Below, piece by piece: positions 36,563 through 46,737 of a DNA stretch of 64,000 nucleotides. Under the pieces are notes generated by a model. That model was not told the DNA's origin. It did no database searches and saw only the letters and a list, made by a program, of their open reading frames with translations. Made by a program: the position numbers and the translations under genes. The DNA comes from Lysobacter enzymogenes. GTDB lineage: Bacteria; Pseudomonadota; Gammaproteobacteria; Xanthomonadales; Xanthomonadaceae. The stretch is taken from assembly GCF_017355525.1 (NCBI RefSeq), contig NZ_CP067395.1, positions 62,001-126,000 on the forward strand, in the 5' to 3' direction. Each line of letters opens with the position of its first letter. Within the stretch, counting starts at the first letter, position 1.

Positions 36563-37876
36563 TCACTGCAAATCGCGCAAATCCAGCCGCCGCAGCTTCG
36601 GCGCCAGCTTCGCCGTCGCGCCGACCACGGCCAGGGTCATGCAGCCGCCGAAGATCACCGACGGCACCAATCCCATGACTTTGGCCGCCAGCCCCGATTC
36701 GAACGCGCCGAGCTCGTTCGACGAACCGATGAAGATGCCGTTGATCGACGACACCCGCCCGCGCATTTCGTCCGGCGTCGACAGCTGCAGGATCGTCGAG
36801 CGCAGCACCACCGACACGCCGTCGCACATGCCCGACAGCATCAGCATCGCCGCCGACAGCCAGAACTCGCGCGACAGGGCGAAGCCGATGATGCACAGGC
36901 CGAACCCGGCCACCGCCCACAGCAACAGCCGGCCGGCGTGCTTTTGCGGCGGGTGCCGCGCCAGCCACAGCCCCATCAGCACCGCGCCGGCGGCCGGCGC
37001 CGCGCGCAGCACGCCGAGCGCTTCGGGGCCGTAATGCAGCACGTCGTGGATGAACGCCGGCAGCAGCGCCACCGCGCCGCCGAACAGCACCGAGAACATG
37101 TCCAGCGCCTGCGCGCCGAGCACGACCTGGTTGTTGAACACGAAGCGCAGGCCTTCGCCGATGCTCTGGAACACCGGCGCGCGTTCGGCCGGCGGCGGCG
37201 GTTCGGTCACCCGCAAGGTGATGATGGCGATCGCGCCGGCCAGGGCGAATGCCGCCGCGACCAGATACGCCGACGTCTTGCCGCCCCAGGCCACCAGCAC
37301 GCCGCCGATGGCCGGGCCCAGCACCAGCCCGGTCTGCATCACCACGCTGCTGACGCCCGCGCCGCGGGCGAAGTGCTCGCGCTTGAGCACGCGCGCGAAC
37401 AGCGACATGTACACCGGCGACAGGAACGCGCGGACCACGCCGTTGATGGCGATCGCGGCGAAGATGGTGAAGGTGCCGATGCCGAACGCGCCGGCCGGCA
37501 AGGTCCCGCTGGCGACGCCGGCGAGCATCAGCGTGGTCAGCAGCAGGCCGAGGCAGGCGAACATGCCGAGCTTGCGCCGCGGCAGATGATCGACCGCATA
37601 GCCGGCGAACAGGGCGAAGCAGAAGTAGGGCACGACCTCGGTAAGGCCGATCATGCCCAACGCGAGCGGGTCGCGGGTCAGTTCGTAGACGTGCCAGCCG
37701 ACCGTGACCGCGACGATCTGGTACGACAGCATCGCCAGCAGGCGATAGATCAGCAGGCCGACGAAGCCGGGGTTGCGCAGCAGCTGCGAGGCGGTGACCG
37801 GCCCGCCCGCGTCGCCGTTCGAAGCGGATCCGTTGTCGGATCCGGACGCGTCGGCGCGGGCGGCGTCGGAACTCAC
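36563..37876 (-). CDS. Major facilitator superfamily transporter
   Basis: A 437-residue protein with 12 predicted membrane helices. The first 25 residues are Asp/Gly/Ser-rich and cytoplasmic. RDPLALGMIGLTEVVPYFCF and the DHLPRRK loop between helices 2 and 3 fit the MFS-3/enterobactin exporter (EntS)-like group. The substrate is unknown. Its start overlaps the sufE stop (ATGA), so it is coupled to sufE. Confidence 0.88.
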   Translation of the reverse strand: MSSDAARADASGSDNGSASNGDAGGPVTASQLLRNPGFVGLLIYRLLAMLSYQIVAVTVGWHVYELTRDPLALGMIGLTEVVPYFCFALFAGYAVDHLPRRKLGMFACLGLLLTTLMLAGVASGTLPAGAFGIGTFTIFAAIAINGVVRAFLSPVYMSLFARVLKREHFARGAGVSSVVMQTGLVLGPAIGGVLVAWGGKTSAYLVAAAFALAGAIAIITLRVTEPPPPAERAPVFQSIGEGLRFVFNNQVVLGAQALDMFSVLFGGAVALLPAFIHDVLHYGPEALGVLRAAPAAGAVLMGLWLARHPPQKHAGRLLLWAVAGFGLCIIGFALSREFWLSAAMLMLSGMCDGVSVVLRSTILQLSTPDEMRGRVSSINGIFIGSSNELGAFESGLAAKVMGLVPSVIFGGCMTLAVVGATAKLAPKLRRLDLRDLQ

Positions 37877-38325
37877 AGCCGCCGCTGCGCCTGCTCGCGG
37901 ATGAAGGCCAGCAGCGCGGCCAGGCCGTTGCTGCGGGTCGGCGAGAGGTGCTTGGCCAGGCCGATGTCGGCGATGTAGTCGGCCGAGGTGGCGACGATCT
38001 CGGTCGCGCTGCGGCCGGAGTACACGCGCAGCGCCAGATAGATCAGGCCCGAGACGATGGCCGAATCGCTGATCGCATGGAAGCTCAGCCGATCGGCGTC
38101 GCCGTCGACCACGATCCAGACCATCGACTGGCAGCCGAGCAGGCGATGCTCCTCGGTTTTATAGGCGTCGGGCAGGTCCGGCAGCTTGCGGCCGAGGTCG
38201 ATCAGGTACTGATAGCGCTCGGACCAGTCGCTGAAGAACGCGAATTCGTCGCGGATCGCGGCCTGGGCATCGGCGGCGCTGGGTTCGAGCGGGAAGGGCG
38301 AGGCGGGGAGGGCGGGGGCGTTCAT
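37873..38325 (-). CDS. sufE: SufE-family Fe-S cluster assembly protein
   Basis: A 150-residue sulfur acceptor. The active Cys lies in RLLGCQSMVWI (near residue 65), and YQYLIDLGRKLPDLPDAYK and ADYIADIGLAKHLSPTRSNG are typical. It accepts persulfide from the cysteine desulfurase SufS (or CsdA). No desulfurase gene is adjacent. Confidence 0.95.
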   Translation of the reverse strand: MNAPALPASPFPLEPSAADAQAAIRDEFAFFSDWSERYQYLIDLGRKLPDLPDAYKTEEHRLLGCQSMVWIVVDGDADRLSFHAISDSAIVSGLIYLALRVYSGRSATEIVATSADYIADIGLAKHLSPTRSNGLAALLAFIREQAQRRL

Positions 38326-38582
38326 CGTGTCGTTAGGTGGCGGCGCGGGTCCGGGCAGACAAGGGCCGGCGTTCGAACGGCCGGTTCGGACAAAACCGGC
38401 TTCTGTTTGGAAGCGCGTCGCGGGTGGCGGCGCAAACGCCGGCGTTAGACGGCGCTTGCCGCAGAGCTTGCTCCCGGCGGCGCGCTTTCAAAAGCCCGTT
38501 CGGGCTGCGGCGCCTGAAACGCCGCAGACCGCAAAGCCGGCGCCGGAATCCGAACCGCGGACGCCGGCGCCCAGGCCCGCGA

Positions 38583-39989
38583 TCAGGGGCCGGCCGTTTC
38601 GGCCTTCTCCAGCTCCGGACGCTTGCGCACCCAGCGCACGCCCTGCGGCGTGTCTTCGAGCAGGATGTTCTCGTCGGCGAGCTGCTGGCGGATCGCGTCG
38701 GCGCGGGCGAAATCGCGCGCCTTCTTGGCCGCGTTGCGCTCCTCGACCAGGGCCTGGATGCGCGCGTCGTCCTGGTCGCCGGCGGCGCCGGCGAACCACG
38801 TCGCCGGATCCTGCTGCAACAGCCCCAGGGCGAAACCGGCGCCGATCAGCTCGCGCTTGAGCCGCGCCTGTTCGGCCGGATCGGTGGCCTTGCGCGCCTC
38901 CGAGGCGATGCGCGCGATCTCGGCCAGCGCCTGCGGCGTGCCCAGGTCGTCGTCGAGCGCGGCTTCGATCTCGGCCGGAATGGCGATCTCGCCCGCGTCG
39001 ACGCCGGCCAGGTCGCGCAAGGTGCCGTACAGCCGGTCCAGCGTGCGCGCGCAGCGCTCGATCAGCTCCGGCGACCAGTCCAGCGGCTGGCGGTAGTGCG
39101 CCGACAGCAGGGCGAAACGCAGCGCCTCGGCCGGATGCTTGCGCAGCAAATCGTGCACGGTCTCGATGTTGCCCCGCGACTTGGCCATCTTCTCGCCGTC
39201 GAAGGTCAGCATGCCGTTGTGCAGCCAGAACCGCGCGAACACCTTGCCGCCGTGCGCGCACTCGCTCTGCGCGATCTCGTTCTCGTGGTGCGGGAACATC
39301 AGATCGTTGCCGCCGGCGTGGATGTCGATGGTCTCGCCCAGATGGGCGGCGGCCATCGCCGAGCATTCGATATGCCAGCCCGGGCGGCCGCGGCCCCACG
39401 GCGAATCCCAGCCGGGCAGGTCGCCGCTGGAGGGCTTCCACAGCACGAAATCGCCGGCGTCGCGCTTGTACGGGGCGACCTCGATGCGCGCGCCGGCGCG
39501 CATGTCGTCGATGTCGCGGCGCGAGAGCTTGCCGTAATCGGGGTAGCTCTCGATCGAGAACAGCACGTGGCCTTCGGCCTCGTAGGCGTGGCCGGAGTCG
39601 ACCAGGCCCGCGATCATGGTCACGATCTCGCCGATATGCGCGGTCGCCGCCGGCTCGATGTCCGGCAGGCGCACGCCGAGCGCGCCCATGTCCTGGCGGT
39701 AGATCGCGGCGAAGCGCTCGGTGATGGCCGAGATCGGCACCTTCTGCTCGGCCGCGGCGGCGTTGATCTTGTCGTCGACGTCGGTGATGTTGCGGGCATA
39801 GGCCAGCGCGCCGTAGCGGCGGCGCAGCAGGGCCGCGAGCACGTCGAACACGACCGGGCCGCGGGCGTTGCCGATGTGGGCGTAGTTGTAGACCGTCGGG
39901 CCGCAGACGTACATGGTCGGGCGGGCCGGATCCAGCGGGGCGAACGCTTCGACCTGTCGCGACAGGCTGTTGTAGAGATGCAGGCTCAT
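38583..39989 (-). CDS. cysS: Cysteinyl-tRNA synthetase
   Basis: A 468-residue class I synthetase. HIGH-like motif [16 protein letters not shown] near residue 28, the zinc-site region HIECSAM and [10 protein letters not shown], and KMAKS near 268. ATG 39989 ([12 protein letters not shown]) aligns with the family's start; an in-frame ATG nine codons upstream has no clear ribosome binding site. Confidence 0.97.
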   Translation of the reverse strand: MSLHLYNSLSRQVEAFAPLDPARPTMYVCGPTVYNYAHIGNARGPVVFDVLAALLRRRYGALAYARNITDVDDKINAAAAEQKVPISAITERFAAIYRQDMGALGVRLPDIEPAATAHIGEIVTMIAGLVDSGHAYEAEGHVLFSIESYPDYGKLSRRDIDDMRAGARIEVAPYKRDAGDFVLWKPSSGDLPGWDSPWGRGRPGWHIECSAMAAAHLGETIDIHAGGNDLMFPHHENEIAQSECAHGGKVFARFWLHNGMLTFDGEKMAKSRGNIETVHDLLRKHPAEALRFALLSAHYRQPLDWSPELIERCARTLDRLYGTLRDLAGVDAGEIAIPAEIEAALDDDLGTPQALAEIARIASEARKATDPAEQARLKRELIGAGFALGLLQQDPATWFAGAAGDQDDARIQALVEERNAAKKARDFARADAIRQQLADENILLEDTPQGVRWVRKRPELEKAETAGP

Positions 39990-40218
39990 GGGTGCGCTAC
40001 TTGGGTTCGGGTTCATTCTAGCTTCGCTGTATGTCGGACGGGCCAGAATTCCCGCCCGGATACGGCATTCGGTCCGGTTTCGGCAGGTTCGCGACGGCGC
40101 CGGCGCGGCGCCGGACGTCCGCGGCGGGCCCGGGGGCGCGCGGGTCTAAAGGCGGGATTCAGGCCGTCCCGGCAGACTGCTCTTACACTTTATTCACGAA
40201 TCCAGTGCCGCGAGCCCG

Positions 40219-40692
40219 ATGAACCGACTTCTCCTGCAGGTCCCGATCCTGGCGCTGTCCGGCGCCGTGGCGGTCCTGTGGACGGCGCCCGCGCCGGCCC
40301 AAACGCAGCACACCACGGTGCTGCAAGCGGAGAACGTTCGCTTCGACTACGCCCAGGTGCTGCGGGTGACCCCGGTCTACCAGACCCTGCGCGCGACCAC
40401 GGTCGAGCAGCAGTGCGACCCGGAGGAAGGCAAGGCCGATTCGCGCCTGCAGCGGGTCATCGGCTCGGTGCGCGAGGTCCTGGGCCGCGAGCGCGAACCC
40501 AAGCCCAGCACCGGCGAGAACTGCCGCCCGGTGCCGGTGGAGCGCGAATTCCGCCGCCCCATCGCCTACGACGTCGACTATGTCTACAAGGGCGCCCGGT
40601 TCCGCTCGCGCCTGCCCGAGGACCCCGGCAACAAGCTCAAGGTCCGGGTCGCGGTGACCCCGGTGGTGTCCCCGATCAGCACCGCGCGCTGA
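40219..40692 (+). CDS. Exported protein resembling the C-terminal part of glycine-zipper envelope proteins
   Basis: A 157-residue protein with a signal peptide (1-29, ending APAQ). The mature part has two Cys (QQCDPEE and GENCRPV) and a C-terminal beta segment YDVDYVYKGARFRSRLPEDP followed by VRVAVTPV. This resembles the domain after the glycine zipper in the SlyB/17-kDa-antigen-like family, but no zipper is present. Function unknown; likely periplasmic. Confidence 0.65.
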   Translation: MNRLLLQVPILALSGAVAVLWTAPAPAQTQHTTVLQAENVRFDYAQVLRVTPVYQTLRATTVEQQCDPEEGKADSRLQRVIGSVREVLGREREPKPSTGENCRPVPVEREFRRPIAYDVDYVYKGARFRSRLPEDPGNKLKVRVAVTPVVSPISTAR

Positions 40693-40816
40693 GCCCCGGC
40701 CCCGGTTACGCCGCTTCCAGCTCCGCCGTTCCCAGCCCCGCCGCCCGGCGGGGTTCGCATTTGCGGCCCCCGCCGGCTTGCGCCCGCCGCCCGCGCATGC
40801 GAGCATTCGCGGCCTC

Positions 40817-40921
40817 ATGAACCCGAACTACGCCGACGCCGACGTGCTGACCTCCGCCTACATGGCGGCGGGAATGACCTCGCGCGCGCGTCGACCGTTG
40901 CCCCGCCAATCCGCTGGGTGA
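40817..40921 (+). CDS. Possible 34-residue small protein
   Basis: ATG to TGA encodes MNPNYADADVLTSAYMAAGM plus a basic tail. There is no clear ribosome binding site. A strong terminator begins 38 bp after the stop, so the segment is probably transcribed. It could equally be read-through from the gene at 40219. Confidence 0.25.
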   Translation: MNPNYADADVLTSAYMAAGMTSRARRPLPRQSAG

Positions 40922-40958
40922 CGGCTCGCCGTCGTTCGTGTAACAAGCCGCACACACG

Positions 40959-40987
40959 AAAAGCCCAGCCTAGCGCTGGGCTTTTTT
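40959..40987 (+). terminator. Rho-independent terminator upstream of the arginine cluster
   Basis: Stem AAGCCCAGC (40961-40969) with GCTGGGCTT (40975-40983), 5-nt loop, T6. It isolates the arg cluster from upstream transcription. Confidence 0.93.
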
Positions 40988-41157
40988 GTTTTGTCCCTTT
41001 GCAAGAGAAGCGGGGTGAGGGGGTAGGGAACTGGAGATACGAAACGTCCGAGTGCTTCGCAACCTCCGGATCGTTCACAACCCCGGTTCCCCAACCCCGC
41101 TTGCTAATCCCCCGCTTCATAACCCCGCCTCATCCCGCCTCACCCCGAGACCGCCGA

Positions 41158-42168
41158 ATGACGACGAAGCACTTCCTCAACACCCAGGACTGGTCGCGCC
41201 CCGACCTCGACGCGCTGCTGGCGCAGGCCGCCGCGTTCAAGCGCAACAAGCTCGGCAACGAGCTGAAGGGCAAATCGATCGCGCTGGTGTTCTTCAACCC
41301 GTCCATGCGCACCCGCACCAGCTTCGAGCTGGGCGCGTTCCAGCTCGGCGGCCACGCCATCGTGCTGCAGCCGGGCAAGGACGCGTGGCCGATCGAGTTC
41401 GACCTGGGCACGGTGATGGACGGCGACACCGAGGAGCACATCGCCGAAGTCGCGCGTGTGCTGGGCCGCTACGTCGACCTGATCGGCGTGCGCGCGTTCC
41501 CGAAGTTCGTCGACTGGGCCTACGACCGCGAGGACGTGGTGCTCAAGGCGTTCGCCAAGTATTCGCCGGTGCCGGTCATCAACATGGAGACCATCACCCA
41601 TCCCTGCCAGGAGCTCGCCCACGCGCTGGCCCTGCAGGAGCGCTTCGGCACCACCGACCTGCGCGGCAAGAAGTACGTGCTGACCTGGACCTACCACCCC
41701 AAGCCGCTGAACACCGCGGTCGCGAACTCGGCGCTGACCATCGCCACGCGCCTCGGCATGGACGTGACCCTGCTGTGCCCCACGCCGGAATACGTGCTCG
41801 ACGAGCGCTACATGGGCTGGGCCGAGCAGAACGTCGCCGAGAGCGGCGGTTCGCTGAAGGTCAGCCACGACATCGACAGCGCCTACGCCGGCGCCGACGT
41901 GGTCTACGCCAAGAGCTGGGGCGCGCTGCCGTACTTCGGCAACTGGGGCCCGGAAAAGCCGATCCGCGACCAGTACAAGCACTTCATCGTCGACGAAGCC
42001 AAGATGGCGCTGACCGACAACGGCGTGTTCAGCCATTGCCTGCCGCTGCGCCGCAACGTCAAGGCCACCGACGGGGTCATGGATTCGCCGAACTGCATCG
42101 CCATCGACGAGGCCGAGAACCGCCTGCATGTGCAGAAGGCGATCATGGCCGCGTTGATCGGCCAGTAA
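41158..42168 (+). CDS. argF': N-acetylornithine carbamoyltransferase
   Basis: A 336-residue transcarbamylase. The carbamoyl-phosphate loop is SMRTRTSFELG and the second is HPCQELAHAL. It belongs to the Xanthomonas-type enzymes that carbamoylate N-acetylornithine instead of ornithine; HCLPLRRNVKATDGVMDSP with Lys after the proline loop, and the place beside the acetylcitrulline deacetylase gene, support this. The ATG at 41158 fits the family start (MTTKHFLNTQDWSRPD). It heads the arg/pro cluster. Confidence 0.93.
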   Translation: MTTKHFLNTQDWSRPDLDALLAQAAAFKRNKLGNELKGKSIALVFFNPSMRTRTSFELGAFQLGGHAIVLQPGKDAWPIEFDLGTVMDGDTEEHIAEVARVLGRYVDLIGVRAFPKFVDWAYDREDVVLKAFAKYSPVPVINMETITHPCQELAHALALQERFGTTDLRGKKYVLTWTYHPKPLNTAVANSALTIATRLGMDVTLLCPTPEYVLDERYMGWAEQNVAESGGSLKVSHDIDSAYAGADVVYAKSWGALPYFGNWGPEKPIRDQYKHFIVDEAKMALTDNGVFSHCLPLRRNVKATDGVMDSPNCIAIDEAENRLHVQKAIMAALIGQ

Positions 42169-42180
42169 CCCGCTTCGCTC

Positions 42181-42293
42181 CCTCTCCCGCTTGCGGGAGA
42201 GGGTCGGGGTGAGGGCGATCTTCGCCTTGGCTCCGAAACGTTCACCCCTTCCGTTTGCCCCCACCCCAACCCTTCCCCGCAAGCGGGGGAGGG
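42181..42293. repeat. Inverted pair of CTCTCCCGC repeats between argF' and argG
   Basis: Copy A at 42181-42215 (CCTCTCCCGCTTGCGGGAGA...GGTGAGGG) and an inverted copy B at 42259-42293. Each contains its own CCCGCTTGCGGG palindrome, and the two copies can pair with each other to form a longer stem. Confidence 0.9.
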
Positions 42294-42321
42294 CGCCAAA
42301 CAGAGCAGAGACTTTCCGAAC

Positions 42322-43518
42322 ATGAGCAAAGACATCGTCCTCGCCTTCTCCGGCGGCCTCGACACCAGCTTCTGCGTGCCGTACCTGCAAGAACGCGGCT
42401 GGGCCGTGCATACCGTGTTCGCCGACACCGGCGGCGTCGATGCCGAGGAGCGCGCCTTCATCGAGCAGCGCGCCGCCGAACTCGGCGTGACCAGCCACGT
42501 CACCGTCGACGGCGGTCCGGCGATCTGGTCGGGCTTCGTCAAGCCGTTCGTGTGGGCCGGCGAGGGCTACCAGGGCCAGTACCCGCTGCTGGTGTCCGAC
42601 CGTTACCTGATCGTCGAAGCCGCGCTGCAGCGCGCCGCCGAACTCGGCACCAAGGCCATCGCCCACGGCTGCACCGGCATGGGCAACGACCAGGTGCGTT
42701 TCGACCTGGCGGTCAAGGCGCTCGGCGATTACGAAATCGTCGCGCCGATCCGCGAAATCCAGAAGGAACACACCGAAGTCCGCGCCTACGAGCAGAAGTA
42801 CCTGGAAGAACGCGGCTTCGGCGTGCGCGCCAAGCAGAAGGCCTACACCATCAACGAGAACCTGCTCGGCCTGACCATGTCCGGCGGCGAGATCGACCGT
42901 TGGCAGGCCCCGGGCGAGGGCGCGGTGGGCTGGTGCAAGCCGCGCGCCGAGTGGCCGGCGCAGGCGTTGCAGGTGAAGCTGACGTTCGAGAACGGCGAAG
43001 CGGTCGCTCTGAACGGAGAGGCCGTCGCAGGCCATGTGTTGCTCGCTAAGCTCAACGGGCTTTTTGCTCAGTACGGCGTTGGCCGCGGCCTCTACACCGG
43101 CGACACCACCATCGGCCTGAAGGGCCGCATCATCTTCGAAGCGCCGGGTCTGATCGCGCTGCTGACCGCGCACCGCGCGCTCGAAGAAGCGGTGCTGAGC
43201 AAGCAGCAGAACCGTTTCAAGCCGGACGTCGCGCGCAAGTGGGTCGAGCTGGTGTACGAAGGCTTCTACCACGACCCGCTCAAGACCGACCTGGAAGCGT
43301 TCCTGGCCAGCTCGCAGAGCACGGTCAACGGCGAAGTCACCCTGGAAACCAACGGCGGCATCGTCAACGCGGTGGCGATCGCCTCCAAGCACATCCTCAA
43401 CGCCAAGGGCGCGACCTACGCGCAGGCGGCCGACTGGGGCGTGGCCGAGGCCGAAGGCTTCATCAAGCTGTTCGGAATGAGCAGCACGCTGTGGGCGGAA
43501 ATCAACCGCAAGGGCTGA
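42322..43518 (+). CDS. argG: Argininosuccinate synthase
   Basis: A 398-residue N-type ATP pyrophosphatase joining citrulline and aspartate. P-loop [15 protein letters not shown] near residue 9, then the family blocks [26 protein letters not shown] and [17 protein letters not shown]. It is the short, xanthomonad/type II-like form (about 400 residues). It is bracketed by CTCTCCCGC repeats on both sides. Confidence 0.95.
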   Translation: MSKDIVLAFSGGLDTSFCVPYLQERGWAVHTVFADTGGVDAEERAFIEQRAAELGVTSHVTVDGGPAIWSGFVKPFVWAGEGYQGQYPLLVSDRYLIVEAALQRAAELGTKAIAHGCTGMGNDQVRFDLAVKALGDYEIVAPIREIQKEHTEVRAYEQKYLEERGFGVRAKQKAYTINENLLGLTMSGGEIDRWQAPGEGAVGWCKPRAEWPAQALQVKLTFENGEAVALNGEAVAGHVLLAKLNGLFAQYGVGRGLYTGDTTIGLKGRIIFEAPGLIALLTAHRALEEAVLSKQQNRFKPDVARKWVELVYEGFYHDPLKTDLEAFLASSQSTVNGEVTLETNGGIVNAVAIASKHILNAKGATYAQAADWGVAEAEGFIKLFGMSSTLWAEINRKG

Positions 43519-43530
43519 CGCTCGCTCGAG

Positions 43531-43629
43531 CCCCTCTCCCGCTTGCGGGAGAGGGGTTGGGGTGAGGGCCGGAACGCGGCGATCCCGCACACCTTCACCC
43601 TAACCCTCTCCCGCAAGCGGGAGAGGGGA
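43531..43629. repeat. Inverted pair of CTCTCCCGC repeats between argG and argE'
   Basis: Copy C at 43531-43568 and inverted copy D at 43596-43629, same family as 42181-42293. As RNA they would form a long stem just after argG. Confidence 0.9.
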
Positions 43630-43692
43630 CAGCAGCGACGCCGTTTGTGGTGACGCGATCAAACCGACTCCAAATCTAGCTGCCGACCATCC

Positions 43693-44787
43693 ATGCTCCC
43701 CGAAGTCCTAAACCACCTGCAGGCCCTGGTGTCCTACGACACCCGCAACCCGCCGCGCGATATCGGCACCGACGGCATCTTCGATTACCTGCGCAGCCAA
43801 CTGCCCGGCTTCCGCATCGAAGTGACCGATTTCGGCGCCGGCGCGGTGTCGATGCTGGCCGTGCGCGGCAACCCGCGCCGGCTGTTCAACGTGCACCTGG
43901 ACACGGTGCCCTCGTCGGAAGCCTGGAGCGCGGACCCGCATGCGCTGCGCGTCACCGCAGACCGCGCCATCGGCCTGGGCGCCTGCGACATCAAGGGCGC
44001 CGCCGCGTGCCTGCTCGCGGCCGCCGCGGTCACCGACGGCGATGCCGCGTTCCTGTTCTCCACCGACGAAGAAGCCAACGACGCGCGCTGCATCGCCGGC
44101 TTCCTCGCCACCCAGCACGGTTTCACCGAAGCCATCGTCGCCGAGCCGACGATGTGCGAAGCGGTGCTGGCGCATCGCGGCATCAGCTCGGTGCTGCTGC
44201 GCTTCCGCGGCGTCGCCGGCCACGCGTCCGGCGCCCACGCCATGCAGGCCAGCGCTTTGCACCAGGCGGTGCGCTGGGGCGGCAAGGCGCTGGACTACGT
44301 CGAAGCGCAGTCGCACCAGCGCTTCGGCGGCCTGACCGGGCTGCGCTTCAACATCGGCCGCATCGAAGGCGGCATCAAGGCCAACATGATCGCGCCGAGC
44401 GCCGAGCTGCGCTTCGGTTTCCGCCCGCTGCCGTCGCAGTCCATCGACGGCCTGCACGAAACCTTCGGCACGCTCAGCGACGCCGGCGCGATCGAGCGCT
44501 ACGAAGAAACCTTCCGCGGCCCCTCGCTGCCGGCCGGCGACGTCGCCGACGCCGAGAACCGCCGTCTGGAAGCGCGCGACCTCGCCGACGCGCTGAACCT
44601 GCCGATCGGCAACGCGGTCGACTTCTGGACCGAAGCCTCGCTGTTCTCCGCCGGCGGCCTGACCGCCATCGTCTACGGCCCCGGCGACATCGCCCAGGCC
44701 CACACCGCCGACGAATGGGTCGCGCTGGAACAACTCGAACGCTACGCGCGCAGCGTCGCGGGCATCATCGGGAGCAAGGCGCAATGA
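43693..44787 (+). CDS. argE': N-acetylcitrulline deacetylase (ArgE-like, M20 family)
   Basis: A 364-residue M20 metallohydrolase. [10 protein letters not shown] (metal His and Asp near residue 73), [12 protein letters not shown] (bridging Asp) and STDEEANDA (catalytic Glu) are intact. In organisms with argF' this enzyme removes the acetyl group from N-acetylcitrulline; in E. coli ArgE acts on acetylornithine. The pathway context makes acetylcitrulline the expected substrate. Its stop overlaps the next start (ATGA). Confidence 0.92.
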   Translation: MLPEVLNHLQALVSYDTRNPPRDIGTDGIFDYLRSQLPGFRIEVTDFGAGAVSMLAVRGNPRRLFNVHLDTVPSSEAWSADPHALRVTADRAIGLGACDIKGAAACLLAAAAVTDGDAAFLFSTDEEANDARCIAGFLATQHGFTEAIVAEPTMCEAVLAHRGISSVLLRFRGVAGHASGAHAMQASALHQAVRWGGKALDYVEAQSHQRFGGLTGLRFNIGRIEGGIKANMIAPSAELRFGFRPLPSQSIDGLHETFGTLSDAGAIERYEETFRGPSLPAGDVADAENRRLEARDLADALNLPIGNAVDFWTEASLFSAGGLTAIVYGPGDIAQAHTADEWVALEQLERYARSVAGIIGSKAQ

Positions 44788-46115
44788 GCGTTTCCATGGA
44801 CAACCATCTGCAGACCCGCCAGACCATCGTGCGGCTGCTGTCGAGCATGGCCTCGGCCAAGGAAATCTCGCAGTACCTCAAGCGCTTCTCGCAGCTCGAT
44901 TCCAAGCGTTTCGCCGTGGTCAAGGTCGGCGGCGCGGTGCTGCGCGACGATCTGGCCGCGCTGACCTCGTCGCTGGCGTTCCTGCAGGACGTGGGCCTGA
45001 CCCCGATCGTCATCCACGGCGCCGGCCCGCAGCTCGACGAAGAACTCTCGGCCGCCGGCATCGTCAAGCAGACCGTCGGCGGCCTGCGCGTGACCTCGCC
45101 CGAAGCGCTGGCGATCGTGCGCCGCGTATTCCAGTCGCAGAACCTCAAGCTGGTCGAAGCGCTGCAATCCGGCGACGGCCGCGCCACCTCGATCATCTCC
45201 GGCGTGTTCGAAGCCGAATACCTCGACCGCGATACGTACGGCCTGGTCGGCGAAGTGAAGAAGGTCAACCTCGCGCCGATCGAAGCCAGCCTGCAGGCCG
45301 GCTCGATCCCGGTCATCGCCAGCCTCGGCGAAACCCCCGGCGGGCAGATCCTCAACATCAACGCCGACTTCGCCGCCAACGAACTGGTGCAGGTGCTGCA
45401 GCCGTACAAGATCGTGTTCCTGACCGGCACCGGCGGCCTGCTCGACGACAACGGCCGGGTCATCGACTCGATCAACCTGTCGACCGAGTACGAACACCTG
45501 ATCGAGCAGCCGTGGATCAACGGCGGCATGAAGGTCAAGATCGAACAGATCAAGGATTTGCTCGACAAGCTGCCGCTGACCTCGTCGGTGTCGATCACCA
45601 AGCCGTCGGAGCTGGCCAAGGAACTGTTCACCCACAAGGGCTCGGGCACCCTGGTGCGGCGCGGCGAGCGCGTGCTGCAGGCCTCGCGCTGGGACGAGCT
45701 CGACCTCGTGCGCCTGCGTGGCCTGATCGATTCGGCGTTCGGCCGCAAGCTGGTCGACGGCTATTTCGACAACACCAGGCTCAAGCAGGCCTACGTCAGC
45801 GAGAACTACCGCGCCGCGATCGTGCTGATCGAAGCCGACGACGGCCGCACCTACCTGGATAAATTCGCCGTCCTCGACGACGCCCAGGGCGAAGGCCTCG
45901 GCCGCGCGGTGTGGCAGGTCATGCGCGAGCAGAACCCGAGCGTGTTCTGGCGTTCGCGCCACGGCAACCCGGTCAATCCGTTCTATTACTCCGAATCCGA
46001 CGGCTGTCTGAAGCAGGAGAAGTGGAAGGTGTTCTGGTACGGCATGGACGGTTTCGACGAGATCGCCGCCTGCGTCGACTACGCCGGCCGGCGCACGCCG
46101 ACCTTGGAGGATTGA
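44784..46115 (+). CDS. argB: Bifunctional N-acetylglutamate kinase/synthase
   Basis: A 443-residue fusion. Residues 1-285 form an amino-acid kinase domain ([44 protein letters not shown]). Residues about 290-443 form a GNAT-type acetyltransferase domain ([37 protein letters not shown]). This mitochondrial-like fusion, found in Xanthomonas and close relatives, performs both the first and second steps of arginine synthesis and is feedback-inhibited by arginine. It explains the absence of a separate argA here. Confidence 0.95.
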   Translation: MSVSMDNHLQTRQTIVRLLSSMASAKEISQYLKRFSQLDSKRFAVVKVGGAVLRDDLAALTSSLAFLQDVGLTPIVIHGAGPQLDEELSAAGIVKQTVGGLRVTSPEALAIVRRVFQSQNLKLVEALQSGDGRATSIISGVFEAEYLDRDTYGLVGEVKKVNLAPIEASLQAGSIPVIASLGETPGGQILNINADFAANELVQVLQPYKIVFLTGTGGLLDDNGRVIDSINLSTEYEHLIEQPWINGGMKVKIEQIKDLLDKLPLTSSVSITKPSELAKELFTHKGSGTLVRRGERVLQASRWDELDLVRLRGLIDSAFGRKLVDGYFDNTRLKQAYVSENYRAAIVLIEADDGRTYLDKFAVLDDAQGEGLGRAVWQVMREQNPSVFWRSRHGNPVNPFYYSESDGCLKQEKWKVFWYGMDGFDEIAACVDYAGRRTPTLED

Positions 46116-46116
46116 G

Positions 46117-46737
46117 ATGGCCGGCAATGAAGCCTGGAGCATGCAGCCGCGTTTGAGCGGCGAGCACGTGACCCTGGAACCGCTGACCCGCGCGCACGCC
46201 GACGGCCTGCGCGCGGCCCTGGCCGGCGGCGAGCTGGCCCAGGCCTGGTACACCAACGTGCCGGCGCCTGAAGGCGTCGACGCCTACATCGACGCGGCGC
46301 TGGCGATGCAGCAGCGCGGCGTCGCCTGGGCCTTCGCCGTGCTCGACGCGCACGGCGAGGTCGTCGGCTGCACCCGTTACTACGACATGGACGCGGCCGT
46401 GCCGCGCGTCCAGATCGGTTACACCTTCTACGCCCCGCGCGTGCAGCGCACCGGCCTGAACACGCAAGCCAAGCTGCTGTTGCTGGGACACGCGTTCGAA
46501 ACCCTGGGCTGCATTGCGGTAGGCTTCGAAACCAGCTGGTTCAACCTGGCCTCGCGCGCCGCGATCGCGCGCCTGGGCGCCAAGCAGGACGGCGTGCTGC
46601 GCAACCACCGCCGCCATGCCGACGGCAGCCCGCGCGACACCGTCGCGTTCTCGATCATCGATGCGGAGTGGCCGGCGGTGAAGCGCAATCTCCAATACAA
46701 GCTGGACCAACATTCGGGCGGAGCGGCGCATGGCTAA
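46117..46737 (+). CDS. GNAT acetyltransferase, RimJ/RimL-like
   Basis: A 206-residue protein with the RimJ/RimL blocks [40 protein letters not shown] and [20 protein letters not shown]. The acetyl-CoA loop is atypical (QRTGLNTQ). It has GGAGG just upstream and overlaps argC by 8 bp, so it is translated as part of the arg operon. This conserved position in xanthomonads suggests a role in the acetylated arginine pathway, but a general N-terminal acetyltransferase is as likely. No substrate can be named. Confidence 0.85.
   Translation: MAGNEAWSMQPRLSGEHVTLEPLTRAHADGLRAALAGGELAQAWYTNVPAPEGVDAYIDAALAMQQRGVAWAFAVLDAHGEVVGCTRYYDMDAAVPRVQIGYTFYAPRVQRTGLNTQAKLLLLGHAFETLGCIAVGFETSWFNLASRAAIARLGAKQDGVLRNHRRHADGSPRDTVAFSIIDAEWPAVKRNLQYKLDQHSGGAAHG

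Larger units (their letters stand above)
40693..41157. other. 465-bp gap ahead of the arginine cluster
   Basis: It contains the possible small protein at 40817, a terminator at 40959-40987 and then about 170 bp leading to argF'. The latter includes CGGTTCCCCAACCCCGC-type C-rich segments similar to one at 18971-19012. The arg promoter must lie between 40988 and 41157, but I cannot place it. Confidence 0.5.
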
